Counted from the first letter of the stretch, positions 13,601 to 25,506 are shown. The stretch is DNA of 64,000 nucleotides from Helianthus annuus (GCF_002127325.2 NC_035448.2:129405144-129469143), one strand, 5' to 3'. The notes: generated by a model from the sequence alone, not told the origin. Numbers and translations are program-made.

Positions 13601-14719
13601 TCAATATTTGACTTATAATGATAAACATATTTAGATTCTACATTTCCATTTATAACAGAATTACAATAATGTAATAAATATTCATTTTTTATTCAATTAG
13701 ACCGAACTAAATCTATTATATAAAGGGTATACATACCATATTCAACTATAGGTTTGAAGTTTTTCATAATGGTTTATATTCCTTTCGATATTATACTGTT
13801 TGAAATCTTAATTCGACTACATGGTAGATCCATTGATCAGTGCAAATGTGTATGTCGACAATGGAATGAAGGGCTATCATCATGGCAATTTATGTCGTTA
13901 CATGTTAACTATGTTGAAGAATATCTGGTAAGATATTATACTTGTCTTTTACTTACATTCATATTTAAATTACTTGTATCAACATTGTTGATTCTTACTT
14001 TAAAATTATTCGAAACTTATGGACGCAGGAGAGATTCTGGGAGGATTGCGCGTCCCTAAATAAAGAACTTTATAAGGAATATTTTCCTCCAGGTTCGAAT
14101 TAGAAGAAAATAGAAGAATATTAGGCAATGGAAGAATATAACACGATTGGTGAAATTGAATAATTAGTCTTCTTGGAGAATTTGTGTTATGTCTTGTTTG
14201 TTTCGAATAATAAATATTTACTATGTTTGAATAAGATATTCAATTTTAATGTTTTCTTTGATTAAAAAAAATGAGGTATGCAAGTCAATGGTTTTGGTTA
14301 TTACAATCTGTTATATGTAATATCGATTTTATAAATATGTGATTTATAACAGTAAACATTATAAATAAATGTATTAAAAACATATATGAATATATAAATG
14401 AAGAAAATTACCTCTAACAAAATAAGCCGGAAGTGCTGTTGATTTTGACTTCTTATAATCAAGATATAGTTTTCTTAACCAACGTCTATACTTAGCTTCG
14501 TCAGCTACAAAGAAAAAAAAGTAAAAAAGTACAAATAAATGTACAATTGATATTGCAGGACAATGTAGTTGTTAAAGCATAAAAAAATTTCGAAAACAAA
14601 GTTGAATAATATTTTCTATATTAGAACTAACAATTAAAAAAACACGTACACTTATTACCGATGCCAGGGTGTGGACGTTCAGAAGAATATGAAGTAAGTT
14701 GTTGAAACGTATTATGCAT
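7636..14719 (-). pseudogene. Helitron Rep/helicase (RepHel), ten coding exons, disrupted
   Basis: Rolling-circle transposase of a plant Helitron. Coding exons read on the minus strand: 14719-14659, 14504-14412, 13426-13223, 13108-12968, 12835-12608, 12521-12273, 12193-11755, 11643-10704, 10607-9391, 9299-7636. Splice phases agree at every join. The N-terminal exons are Ser/Asn-rich with KEN-TP motifs. A Helitron-specific region (FSFTSMGGKVDTKINKGNAP) comes next, then the Helitron_like_N part (MQNYLDAMALCRNYGYPDFF). The HUH nickase motif is GLPHAHICLF and the tyrosine region is YLFKYINKG. The C-terminus is a PIF1-type helicase with Walker A GYGGTGKT, Walker B IIWDEAP, GGDFRQILPVV, NKSQGQSL and LYVALSRVKT. 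Breaks: an in-frame TAA at 11175-11177, a 1-nt loss near 11163 and a 1-nt loss near 9881. The helicase exon itself is open to its natural stop. Exon 1 and its start are the least certain part. Confidence 0.9.
13769..14103 (+). CDS. F-box protein inside a RepHel intron, opposite strand
   Basis: Exons 13769-13927 and 14029-14103 (GTAAG...GCAG) give 77 residues. The first 45 form an F-box: IPFDIILFEILIRLHG, then a CKCVCRQWNE core, then a WQFMSLH end. F-box domains dock onto SKP1 in SCF ubiquitin ligases. No substrate-binding repeats follow; the C-terminus is a short charged tail (FWEDCASLNKELYKEYF). The gene lies wholly within the RepHel intron between the coding exons at 14504-14412 and 13426-13223, so it travels with the transposon. 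An upstream in-frame TTG at 13754 could extend the frame, but ATG 13769 is the natural start. Expression is unproven. Confidence 0.65.
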
Positions 14720-15503
14720 TTTGTTACCACCACAGAGAACTACAACAAAAACCATATAAGTTTAAAATGAAAAACAAATGCATGAAGAAATAAAATTATA
14801 ACGAAATACATAAAAAATTACTGGAAATATAAAAGGTGATGAATAAAATGTTTCAACCGTATAAGGAATTCGAGAATGCAAATTCACATAACAATGAGAA
14901 GCTTTTTGAAAGTCTATGAAGTATTCGAATTTATAGAACTATGGTATTAGTTATTTATGGAATTAATAATATAAATTGGTAAAATGAATTGGAACAAAGT
15001 TAATCACATTAAATATGAAAACAATCTTACATTTATTGGTGTTTGATTAAAATTGCTAAAAATACGATTTTCTATAAATAAGTATAGAAATGTAACTGAA
15101 TAGAAAAATTTGACATAATTACAATATTACTTAAAATAAATTTACAGGTGTAATTGAATATTAAATCATATATAACTATAAATGGTTAATGTTCATTTGA
15201 TGAGAAGTAATTAATAAATGTTAAAGGTAAAATTTAAGTTTGATTTAGTTATTTTTATGTTTTCGGATGATTAAATTAAAAAAAATAAAGTGATCAACGT
15301 ACTCTCGTAAAATAACGAATATAACAAAACATCATTGACAATCAAAAAATATTACATCAAACTTCAATATGTCATAATAAATACCGCAAAACAGAAAATG
15401 TCTTTAAAAACAAAAATAGTCATAGCATACCGATAGAATTCCAATACTCAAATAACAAATACTTTGTTTCTTATTAAAACCACCATTTTCCATATCTCCT
15501 TTA
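14720..15503. other. Spacer between RPA and RepHel
   Basis: AT-rich DNA between the RPA stop and the first assigned RepHel coding exon. It presumably holds the RepHel promoter and a non-coding first exon, since an acceptor-like TTTGTTGTAG precedes the first ATG exon. I see no gene. Confidence 0.45.
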
Positions 15504-16307
15504 TCAATTGTGGCTTAGATCTTCGTCAACAACATTCTTCTCAACACAGATGCGAGGCTTAGTCGCTGACGACCCCAATCCCTCTTCATTCAAATAAACA
15601 TCATCAAGGTTACGCTTCATATCAGAATATGGTTGCTTTAAGTCACACACGTAATCCTTTGAAGCAGGTTTGGTGTTATCCCTAGTGTAAGAATCAACAT
15701 CCTTAAAGAAATAAAAAAATTCTACTAAGACAACATTAAAATTACATATAAGTTAATTTTTTTATTAATACCTTAAAACTTTCACCACCAGTAGCTTGGA
15801 ACTCAGACTGAGTCATACCAAAAGAATCAGATACATCAAGCTGTAACAATATGGGAGAACAAAAGAAAATTAGTTGAAGATATTTTAAACAGTTATGAAA
15901 GTAAATCTATATCTATATATACAAAACAATAGCTTACTTGGTGAATTTTGAATTTTTTGTTCAGCTTATCCAAGATGTCTTCATCAGTGGTAACAACTGA
16001 GATTCCATAATTCTCGACAGCATTGACAATATTAAAGTCAGTTACTTTAATCACGAAAGCACACTTTAGGTTAACCAATGATTCAAATTCAACTGGATAT
16101 TCTCCGGGATTCTCATTCGACTTCAATAACTATATATTACAAAATATACGGTGTCGTTATGAAAAATATATAAAATTTTAATTACAACTAATATTTAATA
16201 TAAAGCATAAATAAAAATAACCTCGTCCTGAATCTCTATAAGTTCCTTTGCAGTTTTACCAACAAACTTCATCGCCTCATGATCAAACAATGTAAGTGTC
16301 ACCGTAC

Positions 16308-16312
16308 CGGTT
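16308..16312. repeat. Target-site duplication CGGTT (left)
   Basis: CGGTT immediately precedes the 5' LTR and recurs at 25507-25511 right after the 3' LTR. This is a perfect 5-bp duplication as expected for gypsy integration. Confidence 0.95.
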
Positions 16313-17814
16313 TGTAACAACTCTCATTAAAATTAATAATTAGAAGGGTAATTAGCTATTAAGGAAACCCTAATTAAGAAACCCAAGTAATTCTGCACTA
16401 ACCCTAAAATTTCCAGAACAATCAGAATCAGGATCAGGGCCCCTAAAACTCAGGGGGGGGGGGCAAAACCCTAATAACGATTATCTTCATAACTAATTAT
16501 AAAATTCGAAAAATTAAAAACCGTCGACACAGCAAGCCTACATGCATGAAGGGCTACTCTATGAAAATAGGGTGATCACTCGCGTAGCGCGACGCCTATA
16601 GGGGTACCCCCTCGCGCTACGCGACGGTGTCAAATTTTCAGTATAAATAGCAGGGGTTGGGACTTGTAATCTGGCATTTGAACGACGTTAAAATTCATAA
16701 TATACGTCGAATTATAAGCAAAACAGTCCAACACACACACACAATTATCGAATCGCTGCCGCAGAACAGGGTAATTACTCGATCACTATTACGATTCAGT
16801 TTCCGGGATCAATATATCCAAGGAATGCCTAAGTGCCGCCCACATTGGGCTATGCTTTATCGTTTGTCGGTAATCCGATAAATGAGCCGAAGCATTGTAC
16901 TTTGTCGTTGTCGATAATTCAATATACGAGTTGAAGTACTATACTTTGTCGTTTGTCACTTTGATAAGTGAGTTGAAGTATTGCACTTGGACATTCATTG
17001 TAAAAATTGATCTCGGGAAATTATCGTAACTGCTGTATTGATCATTAACTCTGTTTTGTGTGCATTATTGTGAAATTAGGTTAACAGAGATAAAATCATA
17101 TTCTGTCAATACTAAATCCGCAATGTGAGTTATTCTTCTTTTATAAATTCTTTTCTCACCGTTTGTGAGTTATTAACTATTTTACAATACTCCAAATTCA
17201 TTTTCCGAGATTATAATACCAGTGATTAAGTTGATGTAATCACCAAATTACAGCCAGTATGTGGGTTATTGTGCACAATATTACAGTTTAAATCATTTTA
17301 GGTGGGCGAACCTAATTTAATTGATTTACGTCATTCATTGGGGCAACCAATGGTGATATGACCACTGTCACAGATTCGGTCGAGTGACAAATACTGTGGG
17401 TAGTTGGTTGATATCAGAAACATGCGTAAAAGATCTTAACACTGTGAATAATCATAAAATGTGTCATTTTCAGTAACTAGAATAATTCACTCAGTATTTC
17501 CCCGCTGACAAAATCTTTTCAAACATGTTTCAGGTGATCTGCTGTAATTCAGGAGAAATGCAGGGGAAGCATTTCAAGCTTAAGATAGTGGCTCGATATA
17601 AAATAAAGAAATGTGTTTTATTACTAAAAACTTATTATTGTAAATTACCAGGGTTTTATCCCGAATTGTGAAATAAAAATAATCGGGAAAAGTTTTAACT
17701 TAGCCGATCCTGTGAAATAAATTTTCCGCTGCTAAACTCACAATAAGCAGAATACCGCAGACTTTCTGTCCCGCGGCTCCAGAAACGGGTAAAACCGGGT
17801 CGGGGGCCGTGACA
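16313..17814 (+). repeat. 5' LTR of element 1
   Basis: Starts TGTAACAACTC and ends GGGGGCCGTGACA. A TATA box (TATAAATA) lies at 16642-16649. Just upstream are perfect 13-bp inverted arms, TCGCGTAGCGCGA at 16580-16592 and its complement at 16612-16624. A run of eleven G lies at about 16453-16463. Confidence 0.93.
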
Positions 17815-17824
17815 GAAACAAAGG

Positions 17825-17838
17825 TGGTATCAGAGCCA
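17825..17838 (+). other. Primer-binding site (initiator tRNA-Met)
   Basis: TGGTATCAGAGCCA matches the complement of the 3' end of plant initiator tRNA-Met and lies ten bases after the 5' LTR. Confidence 0.9.
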
Positions 17839-17941
17839 CTAAGTTAAGCTAATTAAGTATTTAAACGATACTTAATTTTCCTGATTACTATATGTGATTA
17901 TGTGTTTATGTGTTTTTAACTGATTATTTGTTAGTTACAGT

Positions 17942-18265
17942 ATGGGTAAACAAAAGTTGCAAGATATCTATCTTAAACTAGATAGATCAATTTACAAGAA
18001 AGGAAGTTCGTCTAAAACTAAAATTTCAAGGCTCCCTACAATTCCTGAAGAAGGAATATTTGTGCAAAAAGCGAATTATGAAAATCCGCTTTCTCCTGGA
18101 AAAAGGAATATGATTATTAAGAAAAGTAAGGAGCAAATCAGAGAAAGGAAAATTAAAAAGGAAACCCAGGATTTAATCGATAAATCACCTTGGGAAGATA
18201 AACTCGATGAAAAATGGGCTAATTTATATATGCTAGCCACTGTAGCAGAACATGCAAATCTTTAA
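17942..18265 (+). CDS. Accessory ORF A of the gypsy element (107 aa)
   Basis: No family recognised. A small, very basic, lysine-rich protein begins MGKQKLQDIYLKLDRSIY and has a long charged helix-like middle (KKSKEQIRERKIKKETQDL). It lies between the primer-binding site and gag, where most gypsy elements have only leader. The second element carries the same frame intact at 39955-40278, with about six residue changes among 107. An acceptor-like TTAGTTACAG ends one base before the ATG, which suggests expression from a spliced mRNA. It could be a nucleic-acid-binding or regulatory protein; the sequence does not decide. Confidence 0.6.
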   Translation: MGKQKLQDIYLKLDRSIYKKGSSSKTKISRLPTIPEEGIFVQKANYENPLSPGKRNMIIKKSKEQIRERKIKKETQDLIDKSPWEDKLDEKWANLYMLATVAEHANL

Positions 18266-18415
18266 AGATGCCCTAAAATTTCAAGCAGTACTTCCCAATA
18301 AGTAAATAAATAAAAGTGAAATAAATTTGAGTGTGTTTTCCTGTATTTTGTACAAATAGTGTGCAATACCATGTTATTTGTTAAACTTTGTTCCAAAGTT
18401 TTAACTTGATATTTT

Positions 18416-19240
18416 ATGCATTTTGCATATATGCTACACAGCATGAACGAGATATCTGAAGCTTTTCAGAACCTCAATTTGTACCCAGTGAACATAGAAG
18501 TTTCTCATGAATTCACGGGATATATTGCTGATGTGGACCAACCTGTAAAACTTCCTACTCCACCAGTGACCAAACCAAAAAGGAGGCCAAAGAAAAATTA
18601 TGTGTGGGGAAGCCGTATACGTAAGAGAAAGACAGTTACAAAAACCCCTAAAACTAGTAAACCTTTAGACAAAGGAAAAGCGATTGTAATCCAGGAAAAC
18701 CCTAATCCGCAAGAACCAGAAACTGAAGCCAATGACGAATCCAGGCAAATGGAGGAGCAGTTCGATCAGTATTCTCAGGAAATAGCAATAGAAATAGGGC
18801 AAGGTTCTAACTCAACCCAAGTAGAAGTTGGAGAAAGTTCTAACCAAACCAAAAGAGTTACTTTTCAGGATCAGATAGATATTTTACTAGAAAAATGTGA
18901 GACTATGCAACCTGTCAGTCCGGGTATTTTTACTTATCCTATCAAAAACCCAATTCCTATGAATTTTGCACCAACCCTCACTGAACCAATAGTCCATAAC
19001 CAACCTGTAGAAATGGAAGAATGGTGGACCAACGATTGGCAATTTCAAAATATTGTCAATAACGCTTACTCATTTCTTCCACAGTTCGACCCAGAACCCC
19101 TACCTAATCCACCGATGAGCAATGAGAACCTGGCTGAACTCCGCCATTTCGGTGAAGAGTTGATGGATGCAGGGAATAGAATTAGGGAAATAGGGGGACA
19201 GATTGCCTGGAAATACGACGAGGGGGAATTCCGTTTCTAA
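18416..19240 (+). CDS. Accessory ORF B of the gypsy element (about 265-274 aa)
   Basis: No family recognised. After the N-terminus there is a basic patch (KPKRRPKKNYVWGSRIRKRK), which looks like a nuclear signal. A Gln/Glu-rich linker follows, then a Pro-rich tail with tryptophans (EEWWTNDWQFQN), and a C-terminal helix (LAELRHFGEELMDAGNRIREI). The first ATG is 18416, but 18443 (MNEISEAF) sits just after an acceptor-like ATGCTACACAG and may be the real start. The frame is intact here. In element 2 it is split by one stop codon. It sits between ORF A and gag. Confidence 0.6.
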   Translation: MHFAYMLHSMNEISEAFQNLNLYPVNIEVSHEFTGYIADVDQPVKLPTPPVTKPKRRPKKNYVWGSRIRKRKTVTKTPKTSKPLDKGKAIVIQENPNPQEPETEANDESRQMEEQFDQYSQEIAIEIGQGSNSTQVEVGESSNQTKRVTFQDQIDILLEKCETMQPVSPGIFTYPIKNPIPMNFAPTLTEPIVHNQPVEMEEWWTNDWQFQNIVNNAYSFLPQFDPEPLPNPPMSNENLAELRHFGEELMDAGNRIREIGGQIAWKYDEGEFRF

Positions 19241-19473
19241 GATAACAAGTAGGAGGGTGGTATAACTATCTTTGTATAATAGTAAAAGTAAATAGCAAAA
19301 CCAGTTGTAACATAACAAATAAAACGTTGTGAGATATTTGTGTGTATTGATGCATACTATACAGATATAACATGAAATCGAGAAATCGATAATTTTGGCT
19401 TTATGTGTTGTAAATTGTTCAATTACTTGTATAAATTACTAATTGCTAATTATTCATAACCAATTATCATCAG

Positions 19474-22400
19474 ATGGCAAATAACGATAACGAACCAGTA
19501 AATGAAGTTAATCAATCGGAGCAACACCCAGAGGATCAATATATGACTAAACAAGATATTGAAAATATGGTTGCCCAGGGAATAGCCAACGCAATTCCAA
19601 TGTTCGTTGCTGCTATGAAAAATCCAAACGATCCACAACATATTGTTCCTAGCAAACATACTATTGAAGATAATTTCAGTAACAGTATAAACGGGGGCAA
19701 TGATCATATAAATCATGACAATGAATCTCAGCACATGCAGCGCCTTAAGAAACGAAAGGCTGCAACACCTGGTTGCACTTTCAAAGAATTCCTTGCTTGT
19801 AAACCCGCTGAATTTGCAGGCAATGAAGGAGCAACTGCAACGCTGCGATGGTTGGAGAAAACCGAAGCAGCTATTGCAATAAGTAAATGTGCTGAAGAAG
19901 ATCAAGTCATGTATGCCTAAACCTGTTTAAAGAAGGAGCACTAGAATGGTGGAACACAGTGCTACAGGCAAAAGGAAGACGGGTGGCTTATGCTATGACC
20001 TGGGAAGAATTTAAGAATCTTGTTGAAAGAAAATTCTGTCCTGAGTATGAGAAGGAACAAATGGCAAATAAGTTCCTAAATCATCGAATGACAGGGGTAG
20101 ATTGTCGTGGTTATACCTCAACATTCTTCGAGTATGCGAGAGTGGTACCTAACCTGGCTTCGCCAGAACCAGTACTCATTTCTCGATATATTTGGGGATT
20201 AATTAGCGAGATTCGCAATATCGTCAAGGCAGCGAGACCTCATACTATTGACGATGCGGTAGAATTAGCTAATACCTTAACCGACGAACTGATCCGCACA
20301 AGAGATGAAGATAGAAAGAAAGAATTAGCTCAGAAAATTACCCAAGGAATTAAGATGGGTAATAATTTCAAGAAGAAAGGGGCAGGGCGATCTGCAACTT
20401 CGCCATTCTGCAAAGTTTGTCGTAAGAACCATTTTGGAAGATGCAACAGAATTTGCAATTTTTGCAAAACAGCAGGACATAATGAAGAAAACTGTAAGAA
20501 GAAAACTGTAACTTGTTTTCACTGTGGAGAAACGGGACATTACAAAACCGAATGTCCTAAACTGAACAAAATCACCGATAACAAACCCAAGGCAGCTGAA
20601 GGAACTACTAAAAAGAACGTTAGAGCATTTCAGTTGACTACTCAAGAAGCAGAACTCATTCCGGATGTGATCGCCGGTACGTTTTTAGTTCACAACGTCT
20701 ATGCCAAAGTATTATTTGACTCTGGTGCAAACCAAAGTTTTATTAATACTTCATTCTGTCAAGCTCTTAAGTTACCATTAACTACAGTTAGGCAGATCTT
20801 TACAGTCGAAACTACAGATGGGAATTCAGTAGAAATCAATCAGGTTTTGCAAAAAGTAAACATAGAACTTTTAGGTCATAAATTTACTGCAAACCTATTT
20901 CCTATGAAATTAGCTGAATTCGATGTTGTGTTAGGAATGGATTGGTTAATAGCCAACCATACGCAAATCATTTGTGATAAGAATTCTATAGAAATTCAAA
21001 CACCTACAGGAGAGATAATTAAGATTTCAGGAGATAAACCTCGGAAGCCGTTAAAGTTCATATCAGTAATGAAAGTTGCTAATTATGAACGGAACCAAGG
21101 AATAGTATATATGATTTCCATAATCATTTGTACTAAGGGCAAGGAACTCAAGGAAATTCCTGTAGTTTCAGAATACCCAGATGTCTTTCCAGAAGATTTA
21201 CCTGGGTTACCACCAGATAGAGAGGTAGAATTCAGGATTCATCTAATTCCAGGAACTACACCGATAGCCAAGGCACCTTATCGATTAGCTCCTACCGAAA
21301 TGCTAGAATTGAAAAAGCAATTAGATGAATTACTAAGCAAAGGATTTATACAACCTAGTTCATCCCCTTGGGGTGCACCAGTGTTGTTTGTGAAAAAGAA
21401 AGATGGATCAATGAGAATGTGTATTGATTATAGAGAGTTGAATAAGGTCACAATTAAGAATCGGTACCCATTACCTAGGATTGATGATCTTTTCGATCAA
21501 TTACAAGGAGCTAGGTATTTCTCTAAGATAGACTTAAGATCCGGATATCATCAATTGAAGGTACAAGAGGAAGACATACCTAAAACTGCTTTCAGAACTA
21601 GGTATGGTCATTATGGGTTTACAGTCATGCCCTTCGGATTAACCAATGCCCCAGCTGCATTCATGGACATGATGAACCGAATCTGTAAACCATATTTGGA
21701 TAAATTTGTGATCGTATTCATTGACGATATACTCATTTATTCCAAAAGTCAAGTTGAGCATTGTCAGCACTTGCATGCACTCTTAACTTTATTAAGAAAA
21801 GAAAAATTGTACGCTAAATTCTCAAAGTGTGAATTTTGGTTACAAGAAGTGCAATTCTTAGGCCATATGGTGAATTATGAAGGTATTCACGTAGATCCTG
21901 CTAAGATCGAAGCAATTACCAACTGGAAGGTTCCACAAACTGCAATGGAAATTAGAAGTTTTATAGGTTTAGCCGGTTATTATAGACGGTTTATTAAGGA
22001 TTTTTCCAAGATAGCCGTACCATTAACTAAGCTGACCTGTAAAGCCACTAAGTTTGAATGGGGACCAAAACAAGAAGAAGCTTTTAGAATCTTAAAGCAG
22101 AAATTAACCAATGCGCCAATCTTAGCCTTACCAGAAGGAACAGAAAATTTTGAAGTATATTGTGATGCTTCAAAATTAGGATATGGATGCGTGTTGATGC
22201 AACGCAAGAAGGTAATTGCGTATGCCTCCAGACAATTGAAAAAGCACGAAGAAAACTATACGGCTCATGATTTAGAACTAGGAGCCATAGTTTTTGCCCT
22301 TAAGATTTGGAGACATTATCTGTATGGAAGTAAGTTTACTGTTTATACAGACCACAAGAGTTTAAGATATATATTCGGACAAAAAGAGTTAAACATGAGA

Positions 22401-23972
22401 CAAAGAAGATGGATGGAAGTCTTGAGTGATTACGACTGTGATATTCAATATCATGAAGGAAAGGCCAACGTAGTAGCAGATGCCTTAAGTCGTAAGTTCC
22501 ATGAAAAGCAAAAACAAGTCCGTGCTCTTAGAATAAATTTACAAGTAGATTTAAGGGAACAAGTGAAGGAAATCCAGAAAACGGCAATCAAGGACAATAC
22601 CGAAGGAATGAAAGGTTATCTAAAAGAATTAGAACAAGGAAATGATGGAATTTGGAAATTCCACAAAAGCAGAATTTGGGTACCTAAGCAAGGAGATTTA
22701 AGATCGAAAATTTTAGAGGAAGCTCATAAATCTAGGTATACTGTACACCCAGGAAATAATAAGATGTACCAAGATTTAAGAAAGAATTTCTGGTGGATAG
22801 GAATGAAAAAGGACATAGCTGAATACGTATCTAAGTGTTTAACTTGTTTACAAGTTAAAGCTGAACACCAGAAACCCTCAGGTCTATTACAACAGTTAGA
22901 AATGCCTGTATGGAAATGGGAACTCATAACAATGGATTTTGTTACTAAGTTACTCAGAACCAGAAAAGGTAATGATGCAATTTGGGTAATCGTGGATCGA
23001 TTAACCAAATCAGCTCATTTTCTACCAATAAAAGAAACCTTTAGCATGGAAAGATTAGCCAAGCTATATGTGGATGAAATAGTATCCTTACATGGAGTCC
23101 CGCTCTCCATCGTATCGGATAGAGATAGTCGCTTCACTTCCCGATTTTGGACAAGTTTCCAAGAATCAATGGGAACCCGACTCAACCTGAGTACTGCATA
23201 TCATCCACAGACCGACGGATAAAGTGAAAGGACAATCCAAACTCTGGAAGACATGCTTCGAGCATGTGTAATTGACTTTGGAGGTAATTGGGATAACCAT
23301 TTACCATTAATTGAATTCTCCTATAACAATAGTTATCATTCAAGTATTGAAGCCGCTCCATTCGAGGCACTATATGGACGTAAATGCAGAACACCCGTAT
23401 GTTGGGCAGAAATAGGAGAAAGTCAATTATCAGGTCCAGAAATCGTGCAAGAAACCACAGACAAGATAACTCAAATCAAGGGAAGATTGAAAACAGCCAG
23501 AGATCGCCAGAAGAGCTATGCCGACAATCGTCGCAAACCACTTGAATTCCAAATAGGAGACAAAGTACTACTAAAAGTATCTCCTTGGAAAGGTGTGATA
23601 AGATTCGGTAAGAAAGGAAAACTGAGTCCCCGATATGTTGGACCATTTCCAGTGATTCAACGAATCGGACCAGTTGCTTATCGCTTACAGCTACCAGAGG
23701 AACTAGCTGGAGTACATGATATATTTCATGTATCCAACCTTAAGAAATGTTTATCAGATGAATCTCTGGTAGTACCTCTTCAAGACATAGAGGTAAATGA
23801 AAAACTGAAATTCATAGAAAAACCTTTACAAATAGAAGACCGGAAGGTCAAATTCCTCAAACACAAGCGACTTGTGTTGGTAAAAGTCAAATGGAATTCC
23901 AAGAGAGGACCGGAATACACTTGGGAATTAGAGTCAGAAATGAAGCGCAAGTATCCTCATCTATTTCAGTGA
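19474..23972 (+). pseudogene. gag-pol polyprotein of element 1, two lesions
   Basis: Reading frame for capsid, protease, reverse transcriptase, RNase H and integrase. Visible in order: gag; two CCHC zinc knuckles ([14 protein letters not shown] and [14 protein letters not shown], about 20455-20560); aspartic protease [12 protein letters not shown] with FIDDIL; RNase H starting [10 protein letters not shown]; the integrase zinc finger with CLTC; and the integrase core up to HPQTDG. The C-terminus is chromodomain-like ([19 protein letters not shown]). A one-base loss after 19918 gives a stop at 19918-19920, and a TAA interrupts integrase at 23220-23222. The natural stop is 23970-23972. The ATG is preceded by an acceptor-like TTATCATCAG. 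Confidence 0.93.
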
Positions 23973-24008
23973 ATCTCGAGGACGAGATTTTTCCTAAGGT
24001 GGGGAGGA

Positions 24009-25506
24009 TGTAACAACTCTCATTAAAATTAATAATTAGAAGGGTAATTAGCTATTAAGGAAACCCTAATTAAGAAACCCAAGTAATTCTGCACTAACCC
24101 TAAAATTTCCAGAACAATCAGAATCAGGATCAGGGCCCCTAAAACTCAGGGGGGGCAAAACCCTAATAACGATTATCTTCATAACTAATTATAAAATTCG
24201 AAAAATTAAAAACCGTCGACACAGCAAGCCTACATGCATGAAGGGCTACTCTATGAAAATAGGGTGATCACTCGCGTAGCGCGACGCCTATAGGTGTACC
24301 CCCTCGCGCTACGCGACGGTGTCAAATTTTCAGTATAAATAGCAGGGGTTGGGACTTGTAATCTGGCATTTGAACGACGTTAAAATTCATAATATACGTC
24401 GAGTTATAAGCAAAACAGTCCAACACACACACACAATTATCGAATCGCTGCCGCAGAACAGGGTAATTACTCGATCACTATTACGATTCAGTTTCCGGGA
24501 TCAATATATCCAAGGAATGCCTAAGTGCCGCCCACATTGGGCTATGCTTTATCGTTTGTCGGTAATCCGATAAATGAGCCGAAGCATTGTACTTTGTCGT
24601 TGTCGATAATTCGATATACGAGTTGAAGTACTATACTTTGTCGTTTGTCACTTTGATAAATGAGTTGAAGTATTGCACTTGGACATTCATTGTAAAAATT
24701 GATCTCGGGAAATTATCGTAACTGCTGTATTGATCATTAACTTTGTTTTGTGTGCATTATTGTGAAATTAGGTTAACAGAGATAAAATCATATTCTGTCA
24801 ATACTAAATCCGCAATGTGAGTTATTCTTCTTTTATAAATTCTTTTCTCACCGTTTGTGAGTTATTAACTATTTTACAATACTCCAAATTCATTTTCCGA
24901 GATTATAATACCAGTGATTAAGTTGATGTAATCACCAAATTACAGCCAGTATGTGGGGTATTGTGCACAATATTACAGTTTAAATCATTTTAGGTGGGCG
25001 AACCTAATTTAATTGATTTACGTCATTCATTGGGGCAGCCAATGGTGATATGACCACTGTCACAGATTCGGTCGAGTGACAAATACTGTGGGTAGTTGGT
25101 TGATATCAGAAACATGCGTAAAAGATCTTAACACTGTGAATAATCATAAAATGTGTCGTTTTCAGTAACTAGAATAATTCACTCAGTATTTCCCCGCTGA
25201 CAAAATCTTTTCAAACATGTTTCAGGTGATCTGCTGTAATTCAGGAGAAATGCAGGGGAAGCATTTCAAGCTTAAGATAGTGGCTCGATATAAAATAAAG
25301 AAATGTGTTTTATTACTAAAAACTTATTATTGTAAATTACCAGGGTTTTATCCCGAATTGTAAAATAAAAATAATCGGGAAAAGTTTTAACTTAGCCGAT
25401 CCTGTGAAATAAATTTTCCGCTGCTAAACTCACAATAAGCAGAATACCGCAGACTTTCTGTCCCGCGGCTCCAGAAACGGGTAAAACCGGGTCGGGGGCC
25501 GTGACA
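24009..25506 (+). repeat. 3' LTR of element 1
   Basis: 1,498 bp, following the polypurine tract. Nearly identical to the 5' LTR; the G run here is seven instead of eleven. Confidence 0.93.

Larger units (their letters stand above)
16313..25506 (+). mobile_element. Ty3/gypsy chromovirus element 1, complete with both LTRs
   Basis: 9,194 bp. LTRs are 16313-17814 and 24009-25506. The primer-binding site complementary to initiator tRNA-Met is at 17825-17838, and a polypurine tract (GGTGGGGAGGA) precedes 24009. Inside are two extra reading frames and then gag-pol. By eye I count nine substitutions plus a G-run length difference between the LTRs (about 0.6 percent), so the insertion is young. At an assumed 1e-8 substitutions per site per year this is about 0.3 million years. 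Integrated within an exon of the Helitron RPA gene. Confidence 0.95.

Noticed and set aside
20325..20645. Antisense frames within gag-pol of both gypsy elements
   Set aside because: Shadows of a long selected coding frame on the other strand.
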